DNA from: Rubrivivax sp. | GTDB lineage: Bacteria; Pseudomonadota; Gammaproteobacteria; Burkholderiales; Burkholderiaceae | Length of the DNA stretch: 8,583 bases | Reading direction: 5' to 3' | Assembly (NCBI GenBank): GCA_004211235.1 | Contig: SEEY01000135.1 | Coordinates: 1-8,583, forward strand | Shown: positions 1-6,255 of the stretch, piece after piece | How the letters are laid out: every line of letters starts with the position of its first letter | How positions within the stretch are numbered: the stretch's first letter is position 1 | Position numbers and translations under genes: made by a program | The notes under the pieces: model-generated | Told to the model about the DNA's origin: nothing | The model's database searches: none | Seen by the model: the letters and a program-made list of their open reading frames with translations, nothing else

Positions 1-282
1 CTCCAGCGACCAGGCGGCATCGACCGTGGCCTGGTCCACGCCCCAAGGCCGCCAGTGCTGGTAGCGGCGCACCTCGGCGCGTGCGTCGCCCTGGGGCATG
101 GGCGGGTTCACGCGCTGGGTGGCCAGCAGGTAGAAGTCGTTCAGCACCTGCACCGAGACGCGGCCGGTGCGGCTGGCCCACAGCTCGCGCAGCCAGGCGA
201 GCACCTGCTCACGCTCGGCCGGACGGGCGCCGTCTTCGCTGAACAGCAGCACGGAGGTGTCGACAAAGACGGCGTCCTTCAC
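1..282 (-). CDS. PIN-domain toxin of a type II toxin-antitoxin module, C-terminus cut off by the window edge
   Basis: Ninety-four residues are visible, starting at a GTG (282-280). The start overlaps the antitoxin stop codon by 4 nt (GTGA), so the two genes are translationally coupled. The N-terminus, VFVDTSVLLFSEDG, is the first PIN strand with the usual acidic metal ligand at Asp8, followed by Thr9-Ser10. A second family-like block, VSVQVLNDFYLLATQRV (about residues 42-58), matches the conserved helix where many VapC proteins carry an acidic residue; here it is Asn48-Asp49. PIN toxins are Mg-dependent ribonucleases that typically cut tRNA or rRNA and are neutralised by the antitoxin encoded just upstream. 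The remaining acidic active-site residues lie beyond the left edge, so integrity cannot be judged. The assignment rests on motif recognition and on the antitoxin neighbour; the RNA target is unknown. Confidence 0.85.
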   Translation of the reverse strand, partial: MKDAVFVDTSVLLFSEDGARPAEREQVLAWLRELWASRTGRVSVQVLNDFYLLATQRVNPPMPQGDARAEVRRYQHWRPWGVDQATVDAAWSLE

Positions 283-497
283 AGCACGCTCCGTCCAGGA
301 TAGGGCTGGCCGTCCGAGGCCCACGACCGCTCGCGGTGCAGCCAGTCCTGCAGCGCACGCTCGTAGGCGTCGTCATGCTGCATCTTCTCGGCGAGCAGCT
401 CACCCAGCAGGCGCGACACGCTGGTGTTGCACCGCGCCGCCTCCAGCCGCGCCCATTCGGCGACGGCATCGTCCATGGACACGGTGACGTTCTTCAT
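279..497 (-). CDS. Ribbon-helix-helix (CopG-type) antitoxin
   Basis: This is a 72-residue protein starting MKNVTVSMDDAVAEWARLEA. The first strand (residues 3-8) followed by two helices (about 10-24 and 31-43, with NTSVSRLL starting the second) is a ribbon-helix-helix DNA-binding fold. The acidic and aromatic C-terminal tail (YERALQDWLHRE, then QPYPGRS) resembles the toxin-binding tail of antitoxins paired with PIN toxins. It should bind the toxin downstream and, as a dimer, repress its own promoter; the tandem palindrome at 511-541 is the obvious site. ATG at 497 is preferred because it begins directly at the RHH strand. A GTG at 512 would add VILRS but falls inside the operator. No strong Shine-Dalgarno sequence precedes either start. 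The stop overlaps the toxin start by 4 nt. Confidence 0.85.
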   Translation of the reverse strand: MKNVTVSMDDAVAEWARLEAARCNTSVSRLLGELLAEKMQHDDAYERALQDWLHRERSWASDGQPYPGRSVL

Positions 498-510
498 GGA
501 CCGCAGTATC

Positions 511-541
511 ACACGAAGTTCGTGTTACACGAACTTCGTGT
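511..541. promoter_or_regulatory. Tandem-palindrome operator of the toxin-antitoxin module
   Basis: Two copies of the 15-bp palindrome ACACGAANTTCGTGT (511-525 with G in the centre, 527-541 with C in the centre) are separated by a single T. Each copy has perfect 7-bp arms, and the pair also forms one perfect 15-bp inverted repeat around position 526. The site lies 14 bp upstream of the antitoxin ATG and overlaps the likely promoter. RHH antitoxins commonly bind such repeated sites cooperatively. Autoregulation is inferred from position and symmetry, not shown. Confidence 0.8.
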
Positions 542-549
542 CTTTTCAA
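522..549 (-). promoter_or_regulatory. Possible promoter of the toxin-antitoxin operon
   Basis: On the minus strand a TTGAAA (549-544) resembles a -35 element and is followed after 16 nt by TAACAC (527-522), a weak -10 match. Transcription would begin around 516, leaving a leader of about 20 nt before the antitoxin ATG. The tandem palindrome covers the spacer and the -10, which fits repression by an operator-bound antitoxin. The -10 is poor, so the exact elements are uncertain. Confidence 0.35.
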
Positions 550-555
550 CGCTGG

Positions 556-1863
556 CTAGCGCAGGCGCAGTTCGGCCGCACGTGCATGCGCCTGCAGGCC
601 CTCGCCGTGCGCCAGCACCGAGGCGATGCGGCCCAGCGCCTGGGCGCCCTCCGCGCTCACTTCGATGAGGCTGCTGCGCTTCTGGAAGTCGTACACGCCG
701 AGCGGCGACGAGAAGCGCGCGGTGCTGGCCGTTGGCAGCACATGGTTGGGGCCGGCGCAGTAGTCGCCCAGGCTCTCGCTCGTGTACGCGCCCATGAAGA
801 TCGCGCCGGCATGGCGCAGCAGCGGCTCCCAGCGCTGCGGCTCGGCGGCGCTGATTTCCAGGTGCTCGGGCGCGATGGCGTTGCTGATCTCGCAGGCCTC
901 TTCCATCGAGCGGGTCAGGATCAGCGCGCCGCGGCCTTGCAGGGACGCACGGATGACGGCCTCGCGCGGCAGCGTGGGCAGCAGGCGCTCCATGCTGGCG
1001 CGCACGGCGGCGAGGTAGGCCGCGTCGGGGCTGAGCAGGATGCTCTGCGCCAGCTCGTCGTGCTCGGCCTGGCTGAACAGGTCCATCGCCACCCAGTCGG
1101 GCGGCGTCGTGCCGTCGGCGATGACGAGGATCTCGCTCGGGCCGGCAATCATGTCGATGCCGACCTGGCCGAACACATGCTTCTTGGCCGAGGCCACGTA
1201 GGCGTTGCCGGGGCCGGTGATCTTGTCGACGCGCGGAATGGTGGCCGTACCGTAGGCCAGCGCGGCCACGGCCTGGGCGCCGCCGACGGTGAAGACGCGG
1301 TGCACGCCGGCCACGGCTGCCGCGGCCAGCACCAGCAGGTTGCGCGCGCCGTCCGGCGTCGGCACGACCATGATGATTTCCGGCACGCCGGCCACGTGCG
1401 CCGGAATGGCGTTCATCAGCACGCTGCTCGGGTAGGCCGCCTTGCCGCCGGGCACGTAGATGCCGACGCGGTCCAGCGGCGTGACCTTCTGGCCGAGCAG
1501 GTTGCCGTCTTCGTCGCGGTAGCTCCAGCTCAGGCCGCAGGCCTGCAGCTGGCGCTCGTGATACGACCTCACGCGGCGGGCGGCAGCTTCCAGTGCATCG
1601 CGTTGCGCGGGCGTGATGGCGGCCAGCGCGGCCTGCAGTTCGGCCTGGCCGATCTCCAGAGCGGCAACGCTGCCAGCGCTGACGCGGTCGAAGCGGGCCG
1701 TGTAGTCCAGCACGGCTGCGTCGCCGCGCTGCTGCACGTCGGCCAGGATCTCGGCGACACGGCCTTCGATGGCCGAGTCCGTCTCGGCAGACCAGTGGCG
1801 CAGACGTTCGAATTCGGTGGCGAAGTCGGCGTCGGCAGTCGACAGTTGGCGGACCAGGTTCAT
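556..1863 (-). CDS. hisD: Histidinol dehydrogenase
   Basis: HisD catalyses the last two steps of histidine synthesis, oxidising L-histidinol to L-histidine with two NAD+ and a bound zinc. The product is 435 residues, the usual family length. The zinc ligands are visible as Gln265 and His268 (in SQAEHDE), Asp367 (GDYCAGPNH) and His426 (LQAHARAAE), and the catalytic pair is Glu333-His334 in APEHLEI. The spacing agrees closely with the E. coli enzyme (Q259, H262, E326, H327, D360, H419). Other signatures are [19 protein letters not shown] (133-151) and ITGPGNAYV (215-223). Its ATG overlaps the hisG stop (ATGA, 1860-1863), so it is co-translated with hisG. Instead of hisC, the next gene downstream is a toxin-antitoxin module 58 nt away. 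No terminator with a T-run follows it. Confidence 0.98.
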   Translation of the reverse strand: MNLVRQLSTADADFATEFERLRHWSAETDSAIEGRVAEILADVQQRGDAAVLDYTARFDRVSAGSVAALEIGQAELQAALAAITPAQRDALEAAARRVRSYHERQLQACGLSWSYRDEDGNLLGQKVTPLDRVGIYVPGGKAAYPSSVLMNAIPAHVAGVPEIIMVVPTPDGARNLLVLAAAAVAGVHRVFTVGGAQAVAALAYGTATIPRVDKITGPGNAYVASAKKHVFGQVGIDMIAGPSEILVIADGTTPPDWVAMDLFSQAEHDELAQSILLSPDAAYLAAVRASMERLLPTLPREAVIRASLQGRGALILTRSMEEACEISNAIAPEHLEISAAEPQRWEPLLRHAGAIFMGAYTSESLGDYCAGPNHVLPTASTARFSSPLGVYDFQKRSSLIEVSAEGAQALGRIASVLAHGEGLQAHARAAELRLR

Positions 1864-2531
1864 GCGGCAACCGCCTGCGCAAAGGCGTCCATCAACGGAC
1901 GCAGCAGGTCGCGCTTGAGCTTGAGCGCGGCCTGGTTGACGACCAGGCGCGACGAGATCTGCATGATGTGCTCCACCTCCACCAACCTGTTCGCGCGCAG
2001 CGTGCCGCCGGTGGAAACGAGGTCGACGATGGCCTCGGCCAGGCCGGTCAGCGGCGCCAGCTCCATCGAGCCGTAGAGCTTGATGAGGTCCACGTGCACG
2101 CCCTTGTCGGCGAAGTGCTGGCGGGCGATCTCGGTGTACTTGGTGGCCACGCGGATGCGCGAACCCTGCTTCACGGCAGCGGCGTAGTCGAAGTCGGCGC
2201 GCACGGCCACGCTCATGCGGCAGCGGGCGATGTTCAGGTCCAGCGGCTGGTACAGGCCGTGCGATCCGCCCTGGGCCAGCGCCTGCTCGTGCAGCACATC
2301 GCGGCCGGCCACGCCCAGATCGGCGCCGCCGTATTGCACATAGGTCGGCACGTCGCTGGCGCGGACCATGACGATGCGAACGCCGTCCTGGTTGGTCGGC
2401 AGGATCAGCTTGCGCGAGGTTTCCGGGTCTTCCAGCACCTCGATGCCGGCAGCGCGCAGCAGCGGCAGGGTCTCTTCGAAGATGCGGCCCTTGGAAAGCG
2501 CCAGCGTCAGGCCCCGTTCAGTGGCGCTCAT
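1860..2531 (-). CDS. hisG: ATP phosphoribosyltransferase, short-form catalytic subunit
   Basis: HisG starts histidine synthesis by joining ATP and PRPP to give phosphoribosyl-ATP. The 223-residue product is the short form, which lacks the C-terminal regulatory domain of the roughly 300-residue long form; short HisG works as a hetero-octamer with HisZ, which must be encoded elsewhere. Recognisable blocks are [18 protein letters not shown] (8-25), [14 protein letters not shown] (67-80), [14 protein letters not shown] (127-140), [19 protein letters not shown] (152-170), and the PRPP-binding-type segment [11 protein letters not shown] (171-181). The ATG at 2531 overlaps the stop of the upstream ibaG-like gene (ATGA, 2528-2531) and has a GGAG 6 nt ahead, so it is preferred to an in-frame ATG four codons earlier. 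The reading frame stays open far upstream, but that part is only the shadow of ibaG and the permease gene. Confidence 0.97.
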   Translation of the reverse strand: MSATERGLTLALSKGRIFEETLPLLRAAGIEVLEDPETSRKLILPTNQDGVRIVMVRASDVPTYVQYGGADLGVAGRDVLHEQALAQGGSHGLYQPLDLNIARCRMSVAVRADFDYAAAVKQGSRIRVATKYTEIARQHFADKGVHVDLIKLYGSMELAPLTGLAEAIVDLVSTGGTLRANRLVEVEHIMQISSRLVVNQAALKLKRDLLRPLMDAFAQAVAA

Positions 2532-2770
2532 TTCGCGCTCCATTCTTCGGGGCTCAGCGTCTTCATCGACAGCGCGTGGATCTGCTCGCGCATGCGCTCG
2601 CCCAGGGCGGCGTAGACGCGCTGGTGGCGCTTGATGCGGGTCAGGCCAGCGAACTCGTCCGACACGATGGTCGCAAAGAAATGGCGGCCGTCGCCCTCGA
2701 CTTCGAGATGCGCGCAGGGCAGGCCTGCGGCGATGAAGTCGCGCACTTCTTGCGGGGTCGGGTCGGCCAT
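2528..2770 (-). CDS. ibaG: IbaG/BolA-family protein
   Basis: This 80-residue protein has the BolA-like alpha-beta fold. The central part, [21 protein letters not shown] (22-42), and the end, [14 protein letters not shown] (64-77), closely resemble E. coli IbaG (formerly YrbA). BolA-family proteins pair with monothiol glutaredoxins through a shared [2Fe-2S] cluster; Cys19, His30 and His49 are visible candidate ligands, but which of them is used is not known from sequence. ATG 2770 is chosen because a GAGGA Shine-Dalgarno sequence (2782-2778) lies 7 nt ahead and the protein then begins at the family's usual position; a longer upstream frame has no such support. The stop overlaps the hisG start. 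The upstream ABC permease gene ends 75 nt away. In E. coli ibaG sits beside murA, which is absent here. Confidence 0.93.
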   Translation of the reverse strand: MADPTPQEVRDFIAAGLPCAHLEVEGDGRHFFATIVSDEFAGLTRIKRHQRVYAALGERMREQIHALSMKTLSPEEWSAK

Positions 2771-2796
2771 GGATCGGTCCTCGGGGGAAACCCGGG

Positions 2797-2802
2797 ATTT
2801 TA
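2797..2802 (-). promoter_or_regulatory. Possible -10 element for ibaG-hisG-hisD
   Basis: TAAAAT on the minus strand (2802-2797) matches the -10 consensus at five of six positions and lies about 26 nt upstream of the ibaG start, ahead of its GAGGA ribosome site. No good -35 is seen 16-18 nt upstream, so this is only a candidate for an internal promoter that would let the his genes be expressed apart from the ABC genes. Confidence 0.3.
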
Positions 2803-2810
2803 GGGAGTTG

Positions 2811-2834
2811 GCGATGCCCCGAATGGCGCATCGC
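2811..2834. repeat. Hairpin between the permease and ibaG genes
   Basis: GCGATGC (2811-2817) and GCATCGC (2828-2834) form a perfect 7-bp inverted repeat with a 10-nt loop. It begins 11 nt past the permease stop. No T-run follows on the minus strand, so it is not a normal intrinsic terminator; it could be an mRNA 3'-end stabiliser, a processing site or a protein-binding site. Confidence 0.4.
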
Positions 2835-2845
2835 AAAACCTTCCG

Positions 2846-3679
2846 TCAGGAACGTATCTTGTAGCCGCTCTTCAGCAGCGACAAAGCGAGGCCCGCGGCC
2901 ACGGCGAAGCTCACCGAGACGACCCCGAGACTGATCCACGGCGACACGTCGCTGACGCCGAAGAACCCGCGCCTGAAGCCGTCGATCATGTAGAAGAACG
3001 GGTTGACGTGGCTGACGCCCTGCCAGAAACCTGGCAGCGAATGCACCGAGTAGAAGACGCCGGACAGGAAGGTCATCGGCATGATGATGAAGTTCTGGAA
3101 GGCGGCCAGCTGATCGAACTTCTCGGCCCACAGGCCGGCAATGAGGCCGAGCGTGCCCATCAAGCCGGCGCCGAGCAGGCTGAATGCCAATATCCAGGCC
3201 AGGTTGTCGAGACCCGGCCTCGCGAACCACAACGTGACCAGCAACACGCCGGTGCCCACAGCCACGCCCCGCACGACGGCCGCGCCCACGTAGGCGACAT
3301 ACCAGGCCAGCGGCGACAGCGGCGTCAGCAGCAGGAAGACGAGGTTGCCGGTGATCTTGCTCTGGATCAGGCTGGACGAACTGTTGGCGAAGGCGTTCTG
3401 CAGCACGCTCATCATGACGAGGCCGGGGATCAGGAACTGCGTGTAGCCGACCGTGTCGTAGACCTTCACATGGTCTTCCAGCGTGTGCCCGAACACGAAC
3501 AGGTACATGACCGCGGTCAACACCGGCGCGCCGACGGTCTGGGTGGCGACCTTCCAGAAGCGCAGGACTTCCTTGTAGAACAGGGTGCGGGCGCCGCTGA
3601 ACGTGTGCACCCTTCGCGCTTCGCTCTGTCCCGCCAGGCGGGAGCCAGCTTGCTTGGGACGGCCCGGCGCGGCGCTCAT
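2846..3679 (-). CDS. ABC-2 type transporter permease, YadH-like
   Basis: This is the 277-residue membrane subunit of an ABC exporter and partner of the ATPase encoded directly upstream. The start overlaps the ATPase stop (ATGA, 3676-3679) and GGAG lies 7 nt ahead. After a hydrophilic N-terminus there are about six hydrophobic segments (roughly 47-66, 82-99, 126-151, 158-183, 192-211 and 248-270). The ABC-2 signature region is present: [19 protein letters not shown] (194-212), then [19 protein letters not shown] (215-233). The block [23 protein letters not shown] is how this family usually begins, so the first 28 residues ([18 protein letters not shown]...) are an unusual extension encoded by a palindrome-bearing stretch (3611-3660). 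The exported substrate is unknown. Confidence 0.93.
   Translation of the reverse strand: MSAAPGRPKQAGSRLAGQSEARRVHTFSGARTLFYKEVLRFWKVATQTVGAPVLTAVMYLFVFGHTLEDHVKVYDTVGYTQFLIPGLVMMSVLQNAFANSSSSLIQSKITGNLVFLLLTPLSPLAWYVAYVGAAVVRGVAVGTGVLLVTLWFARPGLDNLAWILAFSLLGAGLMGTLGLIAGLWAEKFDQLAAFQNFIIMPMTFLSGVFYSVHSLPGFWQGVSHVNPFFYMIDGFRRGFFGVSDVSPWISLGVVSVSFAVAAGLALSLLKSGYKIRS
3629..3643. repeat. Palindrome inside the permease N-terminal coding region
   Basis: TCCCGCC (3629-3635) and GGCGGGA (3637-3643) are perfect 7-bp arms around a single A. The flanks contain the repetitive CTTCGCGCTTCGC (3612-3624) and a GTCCC/GGGAC pair (3628-3632 and 3656-3660). The whole looks like a short palindromic repetitive element lying in frame within the start of the permease gene. 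Whether other copies exist cannot be seen from this window. Confidence 0.5.
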
Positions 3680-4596
3680 GCCTGGGCTCCCTGCATGATT
3701 TCCAGGAAGACATCTTCAAGATCGGCGCGGCCGATCTCCAGGTCTTCGATGGGCACGCCCTGCCCTCGCAACCCGGCCAATGTCGTCTCCACCTCGTGCG
3801 CGTCATGCGCCGTCACCTGCACGATGCGCCCGGTCACGCGAGCCCGCGCCGCGATGTCGGCCGGCAGCGCCGCATCGGTCTTGAAGCGCAGCATCGTCGA
3901 CGCCGTGCCGGCCAGCAGCTGCGACGTGCGGTCCAGCGCGACGATGCGGCCGGCCTTCAGCATGCCGATGCGCTGGCACAGGGCCTCGGCTTCTTCGAGA
4001 TAGTGCGTGGTCAGCAGCACCGTGTGGCCCTCCTTGTTCAGCCGCGCAATGAACTGCCAGAGCGTCTGGCGAAGTTCCACGTCGACCCCGGCCGTCGGCT
4101 CGTCCAGCACGATGACGGGCGGGCGGTGCACCAGCGCCTGCGCCACCAGCACGCGGCGCTTCATGCCGCCGGACAGCTGGCGCATGTTGGCGTGGGCCTT
4201 GTCGGTGAGGCCCAGGTTGTGCAGCAGCTCGTCGATCCAGGCGTCGTTGTTCGTCACGCCGAAGTAGCCGCTCTGGATGCGCAGCGTCTCGCGCACGCTG
4301 AAGAACGGGTCGAACACCAGCTCCTGCGGCACCACGCCCAGCGCCTTGCGGGCAGCAGCGTAGTCGTCGACGACGTCATGGCCCATCACGCGCACGCGCC
4401 CTTCCGTCGCCTTGGTCAGGCCGGCGAGCACGCTGATCAGCGTCGTCTTGCCGGCGCCGTTGGGGCCGAGCAGGCCGAAGAACTCGCCGGGCTGGATGTC
4501 GAACGTGACCCCATCCAGCGCCTTGAGCTGCCCTCCCCGGTAGGTTTTCTTGACGTTCTCGAAGGAGATGGCGGGCGGAGAGCTCGAATTGGGCAT
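3676..4596 (-). CDS. ABC transporter ATP-binding protein, YadG-like
   Basis: This 306-residue ATPase is the energy subunit for the ABC-2 permease that follows. All motifs are present: Walker [10 protein letters not shown] (44-52), Q-loop Gln91, signature LSGGM (141-145), Walker B VIVLDEP with catalytic Glu166, the D-loop (GVDVE) and H-loop His198 in [15 protein letters not shown]-terminal extension of about 80 residues, ending in [19 protein letters not shown], is typical of the exporter subfamily that includes E. coli YadG and drug-export ATPases. The ATG is supported by the standard family start ([13 protein letters not shown] at 10-22). No Shine-Dalgarno sequence is seen; a TAGAAT (4610-4605) sits 8 nt upstream of the ATG, so the mRNA may be leaderless. 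It is the first gene of the minus-strand set and diverges from tetR. Confidence 0.95.
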   Translation of the reverse strand: MPNSSSPPAISFENVKKTYRGGQLKALDGVTFDIQPGEFFGLLGPNGAGKTTLISVLAGLTKATEGRVRVMGHDVVDDYAAARKALGVVPQELVFDPFFSVRETLRIQSGYFGVTNNDAWIDELLHNLGLTDKAHANMRQLSGGMKRRVLVAQALVHRPPVIVLDEPTAGVDVELRQTLWQFIARLNKEGHTVLLTTHYLEEAEALCQRIGMLKAGRIVALDRTSQLLAGTASTMLRFKTDAALPADIAARARVTGRIVQVTAHDAHEVETTLAGLRGQGVPIEDLEIGRADLEDVFLEIMQGAQA

Positions 4597-4603
4597 AGCC
4601 GGT

Positions 4604-4649
4604 CATTCTAAAAGTCGCCCCCTTTTTGCCGACGGACGCTGCCAGAATG
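4604..4649. promoter_or_regulatory. Symmetric divergent promoter region between the ABC exporter and tetR genes
   Basis: CATTCT (4604-4609) and AGAATG (4644-4649) form a 6-bp inverted pair. Read outward, each AGAATG stands exactly 7 nt before an ATG (4596 on minus, 4657 on plus). The hexamers TAGAAT (minus, 4610-4605) and CAGAAT (plus, 4643-4648) resemble -10 elements. On the minus strand a TCGGCA (4632-4627) could be a -35 with 16-nt spacing; the plus-strand -35 is unclear. Transcription would begin at or within a few bases of each start codon. The TetR protein is a natural candidate to bind here, but no clear extended palindrome is present. Confidence 0.5.
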
Positions 4650-4656
4650 CCCCGCG

Positions 4657-5316
4657 ATGCCCACGCCCAAACGTCCCCGCCGCACCGCCGAACGCATCCT
4701 GGAGGTGACGCTGGACCTCTTCAACCGTTTCGGCGAGCCGAACGTGTCGACGACGCTGATCTCGGCGGAATTGAAGATCAGCCCGGGCAACCTCTACTAC
4801 CACTACCCGGCCAAGGACGAACTCGTCAACGCGCTGTTCGGCCGCTTCGAGGCCGAGCTCAACGAGCTGCTGGCTGCCGCCGACAACGTGCGCAACGTGG
4901 AAGACGCCTGGCTGTTCTTCCACATGCTCTTCGAGCTGATCTGGAAGCACCGCTTCCTCTACCGCGACCTGAACGATCTGCTGTTCAAGAACCGACGGCT
5001 GGAGACGCACTTCCAGACGCTGCTGGCCGCCAAGGAGCAGGCCATGCGCAACGTGCTGTCGGGCCTGCATCTGGGTGAGGCGCTGAAGATGGAGCTGCGC
5101 GACGCGGTGCCGACGGCCAACGCGATGGTCGTCGTCGTCAGCTACTGGCTCAGCTACGAATACGTGCGCGATCCGCGCCATGCGCTGGAGCCCGAGCGCG
5201 CCGGCGCAGCCCTGCTGCGCGGCGCCTTCCATGCGCTGAGCCTCTTGCTGCCCTACCTGGAGCCGGCCTCCCGGGAACATCTCTTCAAACTTGCCGGCAA
5301 CTACCAACAACCTTGA
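4657..5316 (+). CDS. TetR/AcrR-family transcriptional regulator
   Basis: This 219-residue regulator has an N-terminal helix-turn-helix: RTAERILEVTLDLFNRFGEP (9-28) is the first helix region and STTLISAELKISPGNLYYHY (31-50) the helix-turn-helix, with the typical TetR ending YYHYPAKDEL (47-56). Residues from about 75 to 215 form a helical ligand-binding and dimerisation domain with no recognisable ligand signature (FFHMLFELIWKHRFLYRDL, VVVVSYWLSYEY). TetR proteins usually repress nearby genes and release DNA on binding a small molecule. The divergent ABC exporter and the gene 30 nt downstream are the likely targets, inferred from position only. No ribosome site precedes the ATG. A later start would delete part of the first helix, so this start is kept. 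Confidence 0.92.
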   Translation: MPTPKRPRRTAERILEVTLDLFNRFGEPNVSTTLISAELKISPGNLYYHYPAKDELVNALFGRFEAELNELLAAADNVRNVEDAWLFFHMLFELIWKHRFLYRDLNDLLFKNRRLETHFQTLLAAKEQAMRNVLSGLHLGEALKMELRDAVPTANAMVVVVSYWLSYEYVRDPRHALEPERAGAALLRGAFHALSLLLPYLEPASREHLFKLAGNYQQP

Positions 5317-5346
5317 GCGCAAGCACGCTCTGACAGGAGACAAGCG

Positions 5347-6120
5347 ATGGCCAAGTGGACTGCCTTCCCCTACGACAACAGCGCGTTCGTCTACACCCCC
5401 GCCACGCTGAAGAAGCACTGGGCGCGGCTGCACGCCGGTGACGCCGAGCCCTTCCCCAAGAACGCCGATGTCGTGCAGGCCTGGATCCATTTCCATGCCG
5501 GCGATTTCCAGGCTGCTTTCGACGCCGGCCTGGCCGCCGGCGGCGCGGGTATCACCGTCGCCAACAAGGCCCAGGGCATCTACGCCAACTACCTCGAGAA
5601 GAAGGAGAAGGTGAAGCTGGAGATGTTCCTGGAAATCGCCGAACGGGCCGAGGCGCAGCAGGCCGAAGAGCCCAGGAATCCGAACGCCTGGTACTGGCAG
5701 GCCTATGCCATCGGTCGCTACGGCCAGGGCATCAGCATCGCCAAGGCGCTGGCGCAGGGCCTGGGCAGCAAGGTCAAGAACGCGCTGGAGACGACGATCG
5801 AACTGGCGCCCAAGCATGCCGATGCGCACATCGCGCTCGGTGCCTTCCACGCCGAGGTCATCGACAAGGTCGGCAAGCTGCTCGGCCGCACCCAGGGCGC
5901 CGACACGGCCACCGGGCTGAAGATGTTCGAGCAGGCCCTGAAGCTCAACCCGACCAGCGCTATCGCGATGATCGAGCGGGCCAACGGCCTCGTCATGCTG
6001 GAGGGCGACAAGCGCATGAAGGAGGCCGAGAAGCTGTATGCCGACGCGGCCGCGGGCGTCGCGCTGGATGCGATGGAATTGCTGGATATCGAGCTGGCGA
6101 AGGAAGAACTCGAGGAGTAA
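5347..6120 (+). CDS. TPR-like cytoplasmic protein of unknown function
   Basis: I do not recognise a named family. The 257-residue product has no signal peptide or membrane segment. It is alpha-helical and carries several TPR-like helix pairs with alternating small and aromatic residues: 41-62 (DVVQAWIHFHAGDFQAAFDA), 112-125 (PNAWYWQAYAIGRY), 146-170 (ALETTIELAPKHADAHIALGAF) and 187-217 (TATGLKMFEQALKLNPTSAI). The phrases IELAPKHADAHIALG and ALKLNPTSAIAMIERANG are classic TPR repeat boundaries. Such proteins are usually protein-binding scaffolds. The C-terminus is strongly acidic (LAKEELEE). The ATG has a strong Shine-Dalgarno AGGAGA (5335-5340) 6 nt ahead. The gap to tetR is only 30 nt with no terminator, so the two are probably co-transcribed. 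Confidence 0.85.
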   Translation: MAKWTAFPYDNSAFVYTPATLKKHWARLHAGDAEPFPKNADVVQAWIHFHAGDFQAAFDAGLAAGGAGITVANKAQGIYANYLEKKEKVKLEMFLEIAERAEAQQAEEPRNPNAWYWQAYAIGRYGQGISIAKALAQGLGSKVKNALETTIELAPKHADAHIALGAFHAEVIDKVGKLLGRTQGADTATGLKMFEQALKLNPTSAIAMIERANGLVMLEGDKRMKEAEKLYADAAAGVALDAMELLDIELAKEELEE

Positions 6121-6255
6121 GTCACGGTCGGCAAGGCGGATCGTGAACTGCGTCACGGCCCGCCACCCGTGCTTCCGGGGGTGCGCACCGGCGCTCTGCG
6201 ACGTAAGCTTCAAGCCATCGCACCACCCCCTTCAACGAGACAAGAGACAAGCGCC
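6121..6255 (+). other. Intergenic region with no confident promoter
   Basis: These 135 nt separate the TPR-like gene from the small secreted protein gene. I see no terminator with a T-run and no convincing -35/-10 pair. It holds a 10-bp palindrome GGTGCGCACC (6180-6189), two GTCACGG copies (6121-6127 and 6152-6158), and a tandem GAGACAA pair (6237-6250) that supplies a weak ribosome site for the next gene. Confidence 0.4.

Noticed and set aside
511..541. The tandem palindrome as a terminator for hisD
   Set aside because: On the minus strand no T-run follows the stem (GATACTGCGG comes next), and its position and double symmetry fit an operator far better.
424..2076. Long plus-strand ORF of 550 codons opposite hisD
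   Set aside because: It is antisense to hisD and hisG, which have complete catalytic motifs. Its product is rich in Arg, His, Gln and Ala without domains, as expected from the mirror frame of GC-rich coding DNA.
2532..3806. Upstream extension of the hisG reading frame to 648 codons
   Set aside because: The extra part overlaps the ibaG and permease genes in another frame and shows no family resemblance. The hisG start is fixed by the ATGA overlap and the GGAG site.
6180..6189. GGTGCGCACC palindrome as an operator
   Set aside because: It is a single 10-bp GC-rich palindrome of a kind expected by chance in this composition, and no promoter elements are near it.
4603..6213. Minus-strand ORF of 536 codons opposite tetR and the TPR-like gene
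   Set aside because: It is an antisense shadow with low-complexity Val/Gln/Leu/His composition. The plus-strand genes have good ribosome sites or recognisable domains.
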